A program made the translations under genes and the position numbers. Below the pieces are notes generated by a model. It had not been told where the DNA came from. It was given only the letters and a program-made list of their open reading frames with translations, and did not search any database. A DNA stretch of 64,000 bases from Corynebacterium diphtheriae (GTDB lineage: Bacteria > Actinomycetota > Actinomycetes > Mycobacteriales > Mycobacteriaceae): positions 992,001 through 1,056,000 of the forward strand of contig NZ_LN831026.1 in NCBI RefSeq assembly GCF_001457455.1, in the 5' to 3' direction. Of this stretch, positions 46,703 to 56,616 are shown one piece after another (positions within the stretch are counted from its first letter, which is position 1; the number at the start of each line of letters is the position of its first letter).

Positions 46703-47698
46703 ATGAAGATCGGTGTGATGGGTGCCGGTTCTTGGGGAACTACCTTGGCTAAAGTCTTTTCAGACGCAGGCTGTGATGTCACCTTGTGGGCACGTCGTGA
46801 AGAAGTTGCCCGAGAAATCAACACCGAGCACACAAATTCCACCTATCTTCGAGGTATTGCGTTGCCGCACACCCTCACGGCCACAACGCAGCCAACGCAG
46901 GCGCTGTGCGATGCCGATGTGGTTGTCCTCGCGGTTCCCAGCCAAACATTGCGTGGAAATCTTGCTGAATGGTGTGCGGATATTCCGCAGGATGCTTTGT
47001 TGCTGAGCTTGGCAAAAGGCATCGAAAAAGAGACATTTTTGCGCATGAGTGAAGTAATCGCGGAGGTAACGGGTGCGCAACCTGACAAAGTGGCTGTCTT
47101 GTCAGGTCCGAATCTGGCTCGAGAGATTGCAGAGGAACAACCAGCAGCCACCGTTATTGCCTGCACAAACGAGAAAAATGCCCAGCGTATCCAGCATGCT
47201 TTGGCGGCTCCTTATTTCCGTCCGTATACCAACACAGATGTCATCGGTTGCGAGATCGGCGGGGCTTGCAAAAATGTGATCGCTCTCGCCTGCGGTATGG
47301 CATCTGGCAGGGGGCTAGGAGAGAACACTCTGGCAACGTTGATGACGCGTGGTCTAGCGGAGATCTCACGTTTGGGTGTAGCCATGGGTGCAGATCCGCG
47401 AACCCTATCAGGTTTAGCTGGGTTGGGGGACCTGGTAGCTACATGTTCATCGCCGTTGTCGCGTAACCGCACCTTTGGTGCCCGTTTGGGTGAAGGCAAG
47501 ACTTTAGACGAAGCCCGTGCAGCGACAAATGGGCAAGTAGCCGAAGGAGTTATATCCTCGCAATCTATTGCGCGGCTAGCAGATTCCTTGGGGGTTGATA
47601 TGCCCATTACCCGTGCGGTATTTGGAGTATGTCATCGTGATCAAAATGTTGCCGACATGGTGGCTGCATTGATGGGGCGTACCAAGAAATCTGAGTAG
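46703..47698 (+). CDS. gpsA: Glycerol-3-phosphate dehydrogenase [NAD(P)+]
   Basis: Makes sn-glycerol 3-phosphate for phospholipids. Rossmann motif [15 protein letters not shown] (residues 3-17), [21 protein letters not shown], the catalytic Lys in [13 protein letters not shown] and [17 protein letters not shown] 46703 has AGGAGG 6 nt upstream, one of the strongest ribosome sites in the window. 331 aa. ddl follows after 22 nt. Confidence 0.95.
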   Translation: MKIGVMGAGSWGTTLAKVFSDAGCDVTLWARREEVAREINTEHTNSTYLRGIALPHTLTATTQPTQALCDADVVVLAVPSQTLRGNLAEWCADIPQDALLLSLAKGIEKETFLRMSEVIAEVTGAQPDKVAVLSGPNLAREIAEEQPAATVIACTNEKNAQRIQHALAAPYFRPYTNTDVIGCEIGGACKNVIALACGMASGRGLGENTLATLMTRGLAEISRLGVAMGADPRTLSGLAGLGDLVATCSSPLSRNRTFGARLGEGKTLDEARAATNGQVAEGVISSQSIARLADSLGVDMPITRAVFGVCHRDQNVADMVAALMGRTKKSE

Positions 47699-47720
47699 CT
47701 ACAGGGTAGAGTTTCCGTCT

Positions 47721-48818
47721 GTGAGCCAAAATCTTTCAGCACAGAACTCTTCAGAAACTCCTCGTATTAAAGTTGCCATCATCTATGGTGGCCGCAGCTC
47801 AGAACATTCCGTGTCGTGTGTGTCTGCCGGCGCTATTATGGCGCACCTTGATCCGCAGCGCTACGAGGTGTTCCCAGTAGGTATCACGCACGACGGTGTG
47901 TGGACTGTGGGGGAACCGGATCCGACTCGGCTTAAGACTGTCGACCGTGTGATGCCAGAGGTTCAGTTCACAAGGGAAGTATCGTTGTCGGTCAACCCAA
48001 ACACCGCTGGCGAGCTACGTTTCGAGGATGGATCGCTTTATGCCAAAGTCGATGTAGTCTTCCCAGTCTTGCATGGTCGCTTTGGCGAAGACGGTACGAT
48101 CCAAGGTCTATTTGAGCTCTCTGGTGTGCCCTACGTTGGAACTGGTGTGTTGAGCTCCGCTTGCGGAATGGACAAGGAATTTACTAAGAAACTCATGGCG
48201 GCTGAAGGTTTGCCAGTTGGCAAGGAAGTTATCCTTCGCGGCTCGGAAACGTTGACTGAAGAACATAAGCGTGAGCTTGGTTTGCCAGTGTTTGTTAAAC
48301 CTGCTCGTGGTGGATCATCCATTGGTATTTCTCGTGTAGCTGATTGGAGCGAATGGGACGCGGCATTGAGTCTTGCACGCGAGCACGATTCCAAGGTGAT
48401 CGTCGAGACTGAAATTGTGGGTGTAGAAGTCGAATGCGGCGTGCTTGAGCGTATCGACGGTTCCCTGATGGCGTCTGTTCCCGCCCAGCTGCAAGATACC
48501 GATGAGGGTGACGAAGGTTTCTATGGTTTTGATACCAAGTACCTGGACGATGTGGTCACCGCTCACATTCCAGCGCCCTTCGACGCGGAAACTACTGCGT
48601 TGATTCAAGAGCTGTCGCTGAAGGCTTTCACAGCTTTAAGCTGCCGTGGTTTGGCACGCGTGGACTTCTTTGTCACCGACCATGGACCTGTGCTCAACGA
48701 GATCAATACCATGCCAGGATTTACCCCTATTTCGATGTACCCCCAGGTATTCGAGGCAACAGGTATCGGTTATGCGCAGCTGCTCGATAACTTGATCGAG
48801 CAGGCCTTGCACAAATAA
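47721..48818 (+). CDS. ddl: D-alanine-D-alanine ligase
   Basis: ATP-grasp ligase that makes the D-Ala-D-Ala dipeptide for peptidoglycan. IYGGRSSEHSVSCVSA, LHGRFGEDGTIQGLFEL, VFVKPARGGSSIGIS, GFYGFDTKYLDD (omega loop) and EINTMPGFTPISMYP. 365 aa, with a longer N-terminal region as in other actinobacteria. GTG start at 47721 with a TAGAGT box at 47707-47712, so a promoter of its own, probably leaderless, may add to transcription from gpsA. Confidence 0.95.
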   Translation: MSQNLSAQNSSETPRIKVAIIYGGRSSEHSVSCVSAGAIMAHLDPQRYEVFPVGITHDGVWTVGEPDPTRLKTVDRVMPEVQFTREVSLSVNPNTAGELRFEDGSLYAKVDVVFPVLHGRFGEDGTIQGLFELSGVPYVGTGVLSSACGMDKEFTKKLMAAEGLPVGKEVILRGSETLTEEHKRELGLPVFVKPARGGSSIGISRVADWSEWDAALSLAREHDSKVIVETEIVGVEVECGVLERIDGSLMASVPAQLQDTDEGDEGFYGFDTKYLDDVVTAHIPAPFDAETTALIQELSLKAFTALSCRGLARVDFFVTDHGPVLNEINTMPGFTPISMYPQVFEATGIGYAQLLDNLIEQALHK

Positions 48819-48824
48819 TTTGCG

Positions 48825-49763
48825 TTAGCGGATCGACTCCAACGCCTCAGTAATTGCTACGAGCGCGGCGTTACCAGCCTCATGCGGCAGGTTCACCGCG
48901 ACCGTAGCTTTTTGATCTAATGCGTAGTGCGTCGATGCGGTCGTACCATTACGCAATGTGGTGTCTTCAAACCACGGAACCGAATTGATCTGGTTGAGGC
49001 GTTCACCAGCCTTATACGATTTCGGGAACTCAACTCCACAACGCAGCACTACGGGCTCAAAACCAGCCGCAGTCCACACAGCGCTGCCATCAGGAAGTGA
49101 AACAGTGGTGTTCTTCCGGTATGTAATGTCTTTACCAAAGCTATCCGGAACCGACTTCAACAATGCACGACACGTCGCAGAGTGCTCCTCACCAGCATGA
49201 ACCTGAAGATCCGTTAGCGGAATAGGGTGCGGCTTCGTTTCCTTATTCTCTAACACAGATACTGCACCCTCAAGCTCCTCCAAAGGAGTTTCATGCTCTC
49301 CGAGAGCCTCGGCATCTGCAGTTACTGCAACAATTGGGAAGCGGTCAACCGAATACCACGTGCGTAATGTTGAGCCCGGCGTGGCATCACCCACCTCCAC
49401 CCACTCGGCGTTGGCGGCGTCGATACGCTCAGATAATGCGGTGAATTGCAACGGTGCGTCCACTCCACAGCGAATCGTAACGCGCCGAGTGGAATCAGAC
49501 TGCCACGCAGCAGCCCCAGCAGGCGCAGGATCAGCAATCTGGGCACGCTTATGGCCCAAAACATGCTCAGGGAGGGCCTCCAAAAAATCATGGCACTGCG
49601 CAGAATCACCCAACGGGGAACCCACATCCGACATCGCCACCGGCTGATGCGCCGCCTTGTCGTACACAAGCTTCGCACCGGCCAAAACGCCGACAACTAA
49701 CACAATGGATAACACCAAAGCTATAACGATCGGACCGCGGCGAAAAGAATCATCTGAGTGCAT
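48825..49763 (-). CDS. DUF3515 membrane-anchored protein with two repeats
   Basis: One N-terminal membrane helix (IVIALVLSIVLVVGVLAGA, about residues 11-30), then an outside part made of two similar halves. Each half has C-x3-L-x3-P, a central RCGV or LRCGV and a TWYSVDRFP- or THYALDQKA-like segment, so each holds one DUF3515 domain. Usual DUF3515 proteins have one. Role unknown; the position between ddl and thiL is conserved in corynebacteria, as far as I recall. ATG 49763 is chosen since the minus-strand TACTAT (49775-49770) lies 7 nt before it. Confidence 0.78.
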   Translation of the reverse strand: MHSDDSFRRGPIVIALVLSIVLVVGVLAGAKLVYDKAAHQPVAMSDVGSPLGDSAQCHDFLEALPEHVLGHKRAQIADPAPAGAAAWQSDSTRRVTIRCGVDAPLQFTALSERIDAANAEWVEVGDATPGSTLRTWYSVDRFPIVAVTADAEALGEHETPLEELEGAVSVLENKETKPHPIPLTDLQVHAGEEHSATCRALLKSVPDSFGKDITYRKNTTVSLPDGSAVWTAAGFEPVVLRCGVEFPKSYKAGERLNQINSVPWFEDTTLRNGTTASTHYALDQKATVAVNLPHEAGNAALVAITEALESIR

Positions 49764-49854
49764 AAGCACATAGTAGATCAGATAGAGAACCTGCCAAGAA
49801 GTGGCCTACTATCGAAACCACACCGGACCCCACCACCGAGGAGTACCCACCACC

Positions 49855-50844
49855 GTGACTGAAGAACACATCCGAAACAACCCCACCCTCAAAGAAGTCG
49901 GCGAACAAGCCGCCATCAATGTCATCACAGCACACGCACCAAGCTCCCGCAATGGCGATGACGCAGCAGTTCTTAGTCACGCAGGGGCTAACTCCAGGGC
50001 AGTCGTCACCACCGACATGCTCGTAGAAAACCGACACTTCCGCCTCGACTGGTCCACCCCAGCAGAAATCGGCCGCAAAGCCATCACCCAAAACTTCGCC
50101 GACATCGAAGCGATGGGAGCGCGCCCCGTCGCAGCCCTTCTAGCCATATCCGCACCCGCATACACACGATTGCAGTTCGTCTCCGACCTAGCACGCGGAA
50201 TCGCAGAACGCGTGAGCGACTACTCAGCAGAACTTGTCGGCGGCGACATCACCGACGGCGACGCGATCGTCTTATCCGTCACAGCCGTAGGCCAACTCGG
50301 TGGATCACTACCCGAACTTGCCCTCGACCGTGCCCGCTCTGGTCACACTGTCATCGCCAGTGGAGTGATCGGCGAATCAGCCGCAGGACTAGCCTTGCTC
50401 AACAGATTCGGTAGAGACGGCGTCCCCGAACGATTCATGCCACTAGTATCAGCACACTGCGCAACCTACGTCCCTGAAGGACGAGGCTTTGTCGCACGTG
50501 CCGCAGGCGTATCCTCTCTTACCGACAACTCCGATGGCCTCATCGTGGATCTGCGCACCATGGCCCGCAAATCCGGCGTAGTCATAGACTTGGACCCCAG
50601 CGCCATCCAACCCAGCGCACTGATGCGTGAAGCAGCCGAAATTCTCGAAGAAGACCCATGGCACTGGGTCCTAGGCGGTGGGGAAGACCACACACTTATG
50701 GGAACAACAGCGCACGCAGTACCTACCGGATTCCGAAAAATCGGCACGGTAATCAAACGCAGCAACCAACCAACTCACGCTGCCGGCGAAGTCCTCGTCG
50801 GCGGCGAAGCACCAGCATACGACGACGGATGGGTGAGCTTTTAA
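49855..50844 (+). CDS. thiL: Thiamine-monophosphate kinase
   Basis: Last step to thiamine diphosphate, the cofactor of IlvB among others. PurM-like fold with [48 protein letters not shown] and [17 protein letters not shown] 49855 is preferred (GAGGAG about 10 nt upstream, [17 protein letters not shown]); the frame opens at GTG 49801. 329 aa. ung starts 2 nt after the stop, so they form an operon. From here to about 55.45 kb the coding strand is C/A-rich. Confidence 0.92.
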   Translation: MTEEHIRNNPTLKEVGEQAAINVITAHAPSSRNGDDAAVLSHAGANSRAVVTTDMLVENRHFRLDWSTPAEIGRKAITQNFADIEAMGARPVAALLAISAPAYTRLQFVSDLARGIAERVSDYSAELVGGDITDGDAIVLSVTAVGQLGGSLPELALDRARSGHTVIASGVIGESAAGLALLNRFGRDGVPERFMPLVSAHCATYVPEGRGFVARAAGVSSLTDNSDGLIVDLRTMARKSGVVIDLDPSAIQPSALMREAAEILEEDPWHWVLGGGEDHTLMGTTAHAVPTGFRKIGTVIKRSNQPTHAAGEVLVGGEAPAYDDGWVSF

Positions 50845-50846
50845 AC

Positions 50847-51515
50847 ATGAACAACACACCACTGCCAGTTCATCCCTCATGGATAGAACCACTAGCGCCC
50901 GTGACTGACAACATTCACGCCATGGGAGACTTCCTCCGCAATGAAATCGCCCAAGGCCGTGGCTACTTGCCCGCAGGATCAGACATCCTCCGCGCATTCC
51001 AATACCCATTCGACGACATCAAAGTGCTCATCGTTGGCCAAGATCCCTACCCAACACCAGGACACGCCATGGGCCTATCCTTTTCCACACAACCCGGCGT
51101 ACGCCCACTGCCACGCAGCCTCGCCAACATTTTCAAAGAACTGTCCGCCGACCTCGGCATCCCAGCCCCCACAGACGGCGACCTCACCGCATGGTCGCGA
51201 CAAGGCGTGGCACTGTTCAACAGAGTCCTTAGCGTCCAACCCGGAAACGCTGGCTCTCACCGCAAAAAAGGATGGGAAACCATCACAGAAACCGCCATCC
51301 GAGCACTCGCACAACGCAACACACCACTCGTCGCAATCCTGTGGGGCAAAGACGCCCAAACAACCCAAGCATTCCTCGGCGACACCCCCGTCATCACCTC
51401 ACCACATCCCTCACCACTATCAGCATCCCGTGGTTTCTTCGGATCCCGCCCCTTTAGCCGAGCCAACACCATCCTCGAACAACTAGGCACCACCCCCATC
51501 AACTGGGAACTATAA
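50847..51515 (+). CDS. ung: Uracil-DNA glycosylase
   Basis: Removes uracil from DNA. Family 1 motifs: [17 protein letters not shown] (catalytic Asp), [17 protein letters not shown] and [18 protein letters not shown]. 222 aa. ATG 50847 follows the thiL stop by 2 nt; an in-frame ATG at 50829 inside thiL is possible. Confidence 0.95.
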   Translation: MNNTPLPVHPSWIEPLAPVTDNIHAMGDFLRNEIAQGRGYLPAGSDILRAFQYPFDDIKVLIVGQDPYPTPGHAMGLSFSTQPGVRPLPRSLANIFKELSADLGIPAPTDGDLTAWSRQGVALFNRVLSVQPGNAGSHRKKGWETITETAIRALAQRNTPLVAILWGKDAQTTQAFLGDTPVITSPHPSPLSASRGFFGSRPFSRANTILEQLGTTPINWEL

Positions 51516-51569
51516 AACCCCTGTGCCAAACCAACCCCCACCCGCTTTCAACCACTACACTATTTTTCC

Positions 51570-53186
51570 ATGCCAAACATCACGTTCCTCGGTGCACACG
51601 ACCTTCTCACATGGGCTACCACCGCCACCGCAGAACTCGTAGCGCGCCGGGACGAGATCAACGCCCTTAACGTATTTCCCGTGCCAGATTCCGACACCGG
51701 CTCCAACATGGCACACACGATGACAGCCGCTGTGCAACAAGCCCAAGGCGTTGACAACCCAGACGACCTAGCAGCAGTCGCCATGGCATTGGCCACAGGC
51801 GCAGTCAAAGGTGCACGGGGAAATTCCGGCGTCGTGCTCAGCCAAGTACTACGCGGCATCGCACACCACGCGGACAGCGGGCGTATCGACGCCCACGTGA
51901 TCCAAGAAGCTCTGCGATCCTCCCTCGACTTCGTAGCCGCAGCGATCTCAGATCCCGTTGAAGGAACTGTCATCACCGTGCTACGCGCGGCTGCTATCGC
52001 TGCAACGAACGCCGAAGACCGAAGCCTCGCAGCAGTGGTAAGCGTAGCTGCCCATGCTGCGCGCATCGCTTTGGCAGAAACACCATCACAACTACAAGTC
52101 CTCCGTGATGCAAAAGTCGTCGATGCCGGTGGCCAAGGCCTTGTCATTCTCCTTGACTGTCTCGAACACGTCGTGACCGGTACCGCAACCAGTTACGACC
52201 CCCACATAATCGAAACAACAGAACAACAGCAATCTCACGGAACCAGTGGCTACCTAGAAGTCATGTGTTTTATCACTGGGGTAGAAGTATCCCACCTCCA
52301 TGACCTGCTAGCACCTCTCGGAGACTGCCTTGTTATCGGGCCGATCAGTGATACCTCGGCAACCGTACATATCCACTCCACCGACGCGGCTACCGTAATT
52401 TCAACGCTATACGCAACAGGAACGATCACGGATCTCCATATCGAAGTTCTCCCCGAAACCCCTAAGGTTGTTCACCCCAAACGCATCGTTCTCGCGCTTA
52501 CCCCACCAGGCGACCTCGCTCAGCTCTATACCGACGCAGGAGCCCTTGTCGTTGTTCGCGACGGGCACCACTTTGCCATTGCCCGAAGCACCAACTTAGG
52601 CCAAGCCGAAACCCCACTTGCTGACGGCATCGAGATTGTGAACGAACTCGTCACACGATCCCACCAAAGTGGGGCACAAGAAGTCATACTCCTACCCAAC
52701 GGATTACTGACCACCCAAGAAATGGCAGCCGTTGAGCGTTCCAGCCAAGCCTTCAAACAATCCATCACTATGCTGCCCACTGGAAGCCTCGTACGCGGCC
52801 TCGCGGCACTATCCGTCCACGACCCACAGCAAAGCCTTGCCGTAGCAACCTATGCCATGACCGAAGCCATGAGCGGAATGCGCACCGCAGTCATCGAACG
52901 CGCAGAACATGCAGCACTCACCCCAGCCGGCGCCTGCGCCAAAGGCGACCTTCTCGTCCACCTTGGTACCGAACCCATCGCCGTAGCGGAACAACCCGAA
53001 GAAGCACTCCGAATTGCCTGCCGCCGCCTCCTCGACATCGGCGGTGAGCAAATACTCATCCTCGCACGCAAAGAACTAGCCCTTACCCCCGACAATCACT
53101 CACTGACTGGGCCACACACCGATGTAGAGATCAATCAGTACGATGTAGATCGTCTCGGAGCTCTCATCGAAATCGGAGTGGAATAA
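51570..53186 (+). CDS. DAK2-domain kinase, FakA/YloV-like
   Basis: N-terminal DAK2 ATP-binding domain: ALNVFPVPDSDTGSNMAHTM (residues about 29-48), GARGNSGVVLSQVLRG and DAGGQGLVILLDCL. The C-terminal part resembles the FakA middle and lobe domains (DAK1_2). FakA phosphorylates fatty acids bound to FakB (DegV) proteins; no FakB gene is adjacent, so lipid-kinase activity is inferred from the family. 538 aa. TACACT (51556-51561) suggests a leaderless start at ATG 51570. recG follows after 4 nt. Confidence 0.85.
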   Translation: MPNITFLGAHDLLTWATTATAELVARRDEINALNVFPVPDSDTGSNMAHTMTAAVQQAQGVDNPDDLAAVAMALATGAVKGARGNSGVVLSQVLRGIAHHADSGRIDAHVIQEALRSSLDFVAAAISDPVEGTVITVLRAAAIAATNAEDRSLAAVVSVAAHAARIALAETPSQLQVLRDAKVVDAGGQGLVILLDCLEHVVTGTATSYDPHIIETTEQQQSHGTSGYLEVMCFITGVEVSHLHDLLAPLGDCLVIGPISDTSATVHIHSTDAATVISTLYATGTITDLHIEVLPETPKVVHPKRIVLALTPPGDLAQLYTDAGALVVVRDGHHFAIARSTNLGQAETPLADGIEIVNELVTRSHQSGAQEVILLPNGLLTTQEMAAVERSSQAFKQSITMLPTGSLVRGLAALSVHDPQQSLAVATYAMTEAMSGMRTAVIERAEHAALTPAGACAKGDLLVHLGTEPIAVAEQPEEALRIACRRLLDIGGEQILILARKELALTPDNHSLTGPHTDVEINQYDVDRLGALIEIGVE

Positions 53187-53190
53187 CACC

Positions 53191-55305
53191 ATGCTCGGCT
53201 GGCACGACCAACGACCACTGGCACAACTCTTGCCAGCCAAAGAAGCAAAAGCGTTCTCTCGACACTTCAGCTTCACTACCGTCGAAGACCTACTCCAACA
53301 CTTTCCCCGCGGATACGCAGCCCACGGCACTGGACTCGCAGCCGAAGCCGCAGAAGAAGGCGACATCATCACCTGCGTGGGAACCATTGTCGACACCCAC
53401 GAGCAACCCGATCGCAACGGATACAGCATCTACTCCGTCGTAATCTCCGACGGCTTTACCCGCAGCACCGCCACATTTTTCCGTGCCACATGGATCAAAA
53501 AAGTCCTCACCCGCGGAGCACAAGGAATCTTCACCGGTAAACTCAAATTCTTCCGCAATACCCCACAACTCCAGCACCCCGACTTCTTCCTCTTCCCAGA
53601 AAAAGGCAAAAAAGCAACCGGAACCGGCGGAATGCAAGCACTATCAACCACCGGCGAACTCGACGACATCACCGACATCCTCGTCGCCATGAGCTACCTG
53701 CCGGTCTACCCAGCCAAAAAAGCAATCCCAACCTGGCGCATCCTCGGCGCCGTCCACAACATCCTTACCCACACCCCACACATCGAAGATCCACTCCACG
53801 AATTCGCACCCCACGACCTCCCTAGCTTCGATCAAGCACTACGCGGCATCCACGAACCCGACGAACACGGCCCCCAGCCCTACATCACACGCATCAAATA
53901 CGACGAAGCCCTCACCCTCGCGCTCGTCATGGCACTACGACGCGCCGACACACAACGTCGACACGCATACCCCATGCCCCCAACCAACGATGGCCTACGC
54001 GCGCACATGCTCAGCCACCTCCCATTCGAGCTCACCGAAGGCCAACACAACGTCCTCACTGAAATCAGCGCAGACCTCGCACAACCCACCCCCATGTCCC
54101 GCCTCCTACAAGGCGAAGTAGGCTCCGGAAAAACCATCGTCTCACTCCTCGCCATGCTCCAAGTCATCGACGACGGCAAACAATGCGTACTACTCGCACC
54201 CACCGAAGTACTCGCAGCACAACACGCAACATCCATCACCCAACAACTCACCAACGCCGGCATCAACATCAACGTCACCCTCCTCACCGGATCACTACCC
54301 ACCGAACAACGCAGAAAAGCCCTCCTCAACATCATCTCCGGCGACGCAAACCTCATCATCGGAACCCACGCCCTCATCCAAGAAGGAATCGAATTCTTCG
54401 ACCTCGCACTCTGCGTCATTGACGAACAACACCGATTCGGAGTCGAACAACGCGACCACCTCCGCAACCAAGGACGCGACACCAACACCCCACACGTCCT
54501 CGTCATGACAGCAACCCCCATCCCACGATCCATCGCCATGACCGCCTTCGGTGACCTCAGCGTCTCAACCCTCAAACAACTCCCCGGCGGACGACGCCCC
54601 ATACACAGCTACGTCATCGACCACCAACACACCACATGGACCACACGCATGTGGGAACGCATACGCGAAGAAATCGACAAAGGCCACCAAATCTACATAG
54701 TCTGCCCCAAAATCAAAGACTCTGGGGGAGTAGAAGAAACCACCCATCAACTCACCACAGGCATACTCGCCAACTACCGCATCGCCATGCTCCACGGAGC
54801 CATGCACCCCGAAGACAAAGACACCACCATGAAAGCCTTCGCCGCCGGAACTATCGACGTCCTCGTAGCCACCACCGTCATCGAAGTCGGAATCGACGTC
54901 CCCAACGCCACCGTCATGCTCATCCGCGAATCCGAAAACTTCGGCGTATCACAACTCCACCAACTCCGCGGCCGAGTCGGACGAGGCGGCAACGAATCCA
55001 TCTGCTTCTTCCACACAACCGCACAACCAACAACTCCCGCCCACAACCGAGTCACAGCCGTCGCCGCAACCACAGACGGATTCGAACTCGCCGAAATCGA
55101 CCTCACCTACCGACACGAAGGCAACATCCTCGGCACACAACAATCCGGGCACACCAACAGAATCATCAGCTTCATCCACGACAAAGACCTCATCGAACGC
55201 GCCAACAACGACGCAACCCACATCGTTACACACAACCCCCAACTAGCACGCCATCTCGTCGCCGACATCGACGACACCACCCAAACCTACATTGATAAGT
55301 CATAA
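53191..55305 (+). CDS. recG: ATP-dependent DNA helicase RecG
   Basis: Remodels stalled replication forks and Holliday junctions. N-terminal wedge/OB domain (about residues 1-230), then helicase motifs GEVGSGKT (Walker A), DEQHRFGVEQR (motif II DEQH), MTATPIPRSIAM, TTVIEVGIDVPNA and QLRGRVGRGG. 704 aa, normal. Third codon positions are almost all C or A with very few G, in clear contrast with gpsA and ddl. It follows the DAK2 gene directly and shares its transcript. Confidence 0.95.
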   Translation: MLGWHDQRPLAQLLPAKEAKAFSRHFSFTTVEDLLQHFPRGYAAHGTGLAAEAAEEGDIITCVGTIVDTHEQPDRNGYSIYSVVISDGFTRSTATFFRATWIKKVLTRGAQGIFTGKLKFFRNTPQLQHPDFFLFPEKGKKATGTGGMQALSTTGELDDITDILVAMSYLPVYPAKKAIPTWRILGAVHNILTHTPHIEDPLHEFAPHDLPSFDQALRGIHEPDEHGPQPYITRIKYDEALTLALVMALRRADTQRRHAYPMPPTNDGLRAHMLSHLPFELTEGQHNVLTEISADLAQPTPMSRLLQGEVGSGKTIVSLLAMLQVIDDGKQCVLLAPTEVLAAQHATSITQQLTNAGININVTLLTGSLPTEQRRKALLNIISGDANLIIGTHALIQEGIEFFDLALCVIDEQHRFGVEQRDHLRNQGRDTNTPHVLVMTATPIPRSIAMTAFGDLSVSTLKQLPGGRRPIHSYVIDHQHTTWTTRMWERIREEIDKGHQIYIVCPKIKDSGGVEETTHQLTTGILANYRIAMLHGAMHPEDKDTTMKAFAAGTIDVLVATTVIEVGIDVPNATVMLIRESENFGVSQLHQLRGRVGRGGNESICFFHTTAQPTTPAHNRVTAVAATTDGFELAEIDLTYRHEGNILGTQQSGHTNRIISFIHDKDLIERANNDATHIVTHNPQLARHLVADIDDTTQTYIDKS

Positions 55306-55332
55306 CCACCCCCATGCGATAAAGTAACAAAC

Positions 55333-55554
55333 ATGAAAATCTGCGCCCCGTTCGCCGGAATAGTCCACTACAAAGTCTCCCTAGGAGACACAGTCACCAC
55401 CGGACAAGAACTCGCCTCCGTCGAAGCAACCAAACTCGAAGCACCCATCATCGCGCCGGGGCCAGGTATCGTTGCTGAAATAACGAGTAGCGATTTTGAC
55501 GATGTTGTTGGGGGAGACGTGCTCCTCCGAGTCGTGAGTCAGGAGAAGCCATGA
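55333..55554 (+). CDS. Small biotinyl/lipoyl-attachment domain protein
   Basis: 73 aa, only the biotinyl-type barrel. The hairpin that should hold the modified Lys reads EATKLEAP, where biotin carriers have EAMKM or EAMKL. The Lys is kept but Met is changed to Thr. It may be a carrier for a carboxylase encoded elsewhere, or no longer modified. TAAAGT (55320-55325) suggests a leaderless start. It overlaps rsmD by 4 nt. The base composition changes inside the gene at about 55.45 kb, from C/A-rich to G/T-rich. Confidence 0.78.
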   Translation: MKICAPFAGIVHYKVSLGDTVTTGQELASVEATKLEAPIIAPGPGIVAEITSSDFDDVVGGDVLLRVVSQEKP

Positions 55555-56129
55555 CCCGTATCATTTCAGGTGAAGCCCGTGGGCGAACTATTAAAGTTCC
55601 AGAGCACGGGACGAGGCCCACATCAGATAGAGCACGTGAAGGCCTATTTTCCTCACTTCAAGTACGTTTTGGTTTTGCTGGTGCACGTGTCCTTGATTTA
55701 TTTGCGGGATCTGGTGCATTGGGGCTAGAAGCTGCTAGCCGAGGTGCCGAGTCGGTTGTTTTGGTAGAAAACAACCCGAAGGCTGTCGCTGTCATCCGTC
55801 ATAATATTGCCGTTGTTGGACACCCTCACGTTGATGTCGTAGAGATGAAGGCATCCACTTATGTCGCTTCAGCACCGAAGAATCATTTCGATATGGTGTT
55901 AGCAGACCCACCCTATGATCTTGACGATCAGGCAGTCGTCGAAATGCTTCATGCGCTCATTCCTACGCTGGTAGATGGGGCAGCAATAGTGGTTGAACGA
56001 CACCGTGATTCTCCCGAAACGGCATGGCCAGCATGCTTCGTGCCTACCACTCAGAAGCTAAAAAAACGCACATTCGGGATTGCACGAATGGACATGGCCG
56101 TTTTCCATGCTGAGCTCGTAGAGGAGTAA
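55551..56129 (+). CDS. rsmD: 16S rRNA m2G966 methyltransferase
   Basis: Methylates guanine 966 of 16S rRNA with SAM. RIISGEARGR, TRPTSDRAREGLFSSL, motif I VLDLFAGSGALGLEAASRG and the catalytic LADPPYD. 192 aa. Start overlaps the biotinyl gene (ATGA), coaD follows after 7 nt; the rsmD-coaD pair is common in bacteria. Confidence 0.94.
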   Translation: MTRIISGEARGRTIKVPEHGTRPTSDRAREGLFSSLQVRFGFAGARVLDLFAGSGALGLEAASRGAESVVLVENNPKAVAVIRHNIAVVGHPHVDVVEMKASTYVASAPKNHFDMVLADPPYDLDDQAVVEMLHALIPTLVDGAAIVVERHRDSPETAWPACFVPTTQKLKKRTFGIARMDMAVFHAELVEE

Positions 56130-56136
56130 AAACATC

Positions 56137-56616
56137 ATGCGTAAAGCAGTGTGCCCAGGATCTTTTGACCCAGTGACTATGGGGCATCTTGACATCATCG
56201 GAAGGGCGGCCCAGCAATACGACGAGGTCACTGTTTTAGTGACTGCTAACCCCAATAAGCCCTCAGGTATGTTCACCGTCGATGAACGCCTTGCCCTTAT
56301 TAAAGAATCCACTGCGCATTTTGTGAATGTCAAAGTGGATAACTGGGCAGGACTCCTTGTTGATTACACTACGGCCCACGGTATCGATGCAATCGTCAAA
56401 GGGCTTCGAACGGCACTGGATTACGAATATGAGCTACCCATGGCTCAGATGAACCGAAAGCTATCTGGTGTGGACACCCTGTTTTTGATGACAGATCCAC
56501 AATATGGTTACATTTCTTCTACACTCTGTAAGGAAGTAACAAAATATGGTGGGGACGTCTCAGATATGTTGCCACCAGCTGTAGCCGCAGCGATTGTGGA
56601 GAAAGTAAAAAGCTAA
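56137..56616 (+). CDS. coaD: Phosphopantetheine adenylyltransferase
   Basis: Penultimate step of coenzyme A synthesis. PGSFDPVTMGHLDII with the TxGH motif (residues 7-18), VKGLRTALDYEYELPMAQMN and YISSTLCKEVTKYGG. 159 aa, standard length. It lies in one operon with rsmD. Confidence 0.96.
   Translation: MRKAVCPGSFDPVTMGHLDIIGRAAQQYDEVTVLVTANPNKPSGMFTVDERLALIKESTAHFVNVKVDNWAGLLVDYTTAHGIDAIVKGLRTALDYEYELPMAQMNRKLSGVDTLFLMTDPQYGYISSTLCKEVTKYGGDVSDMLPPAVAAAIVEKVKS

Noticed and set aside
54636..55295. 219-codon open frame inside recG with very many Arg and His
   Set aside because: It is a by-product of the C/A-rich composition of recG in another frame, with no family pattern.
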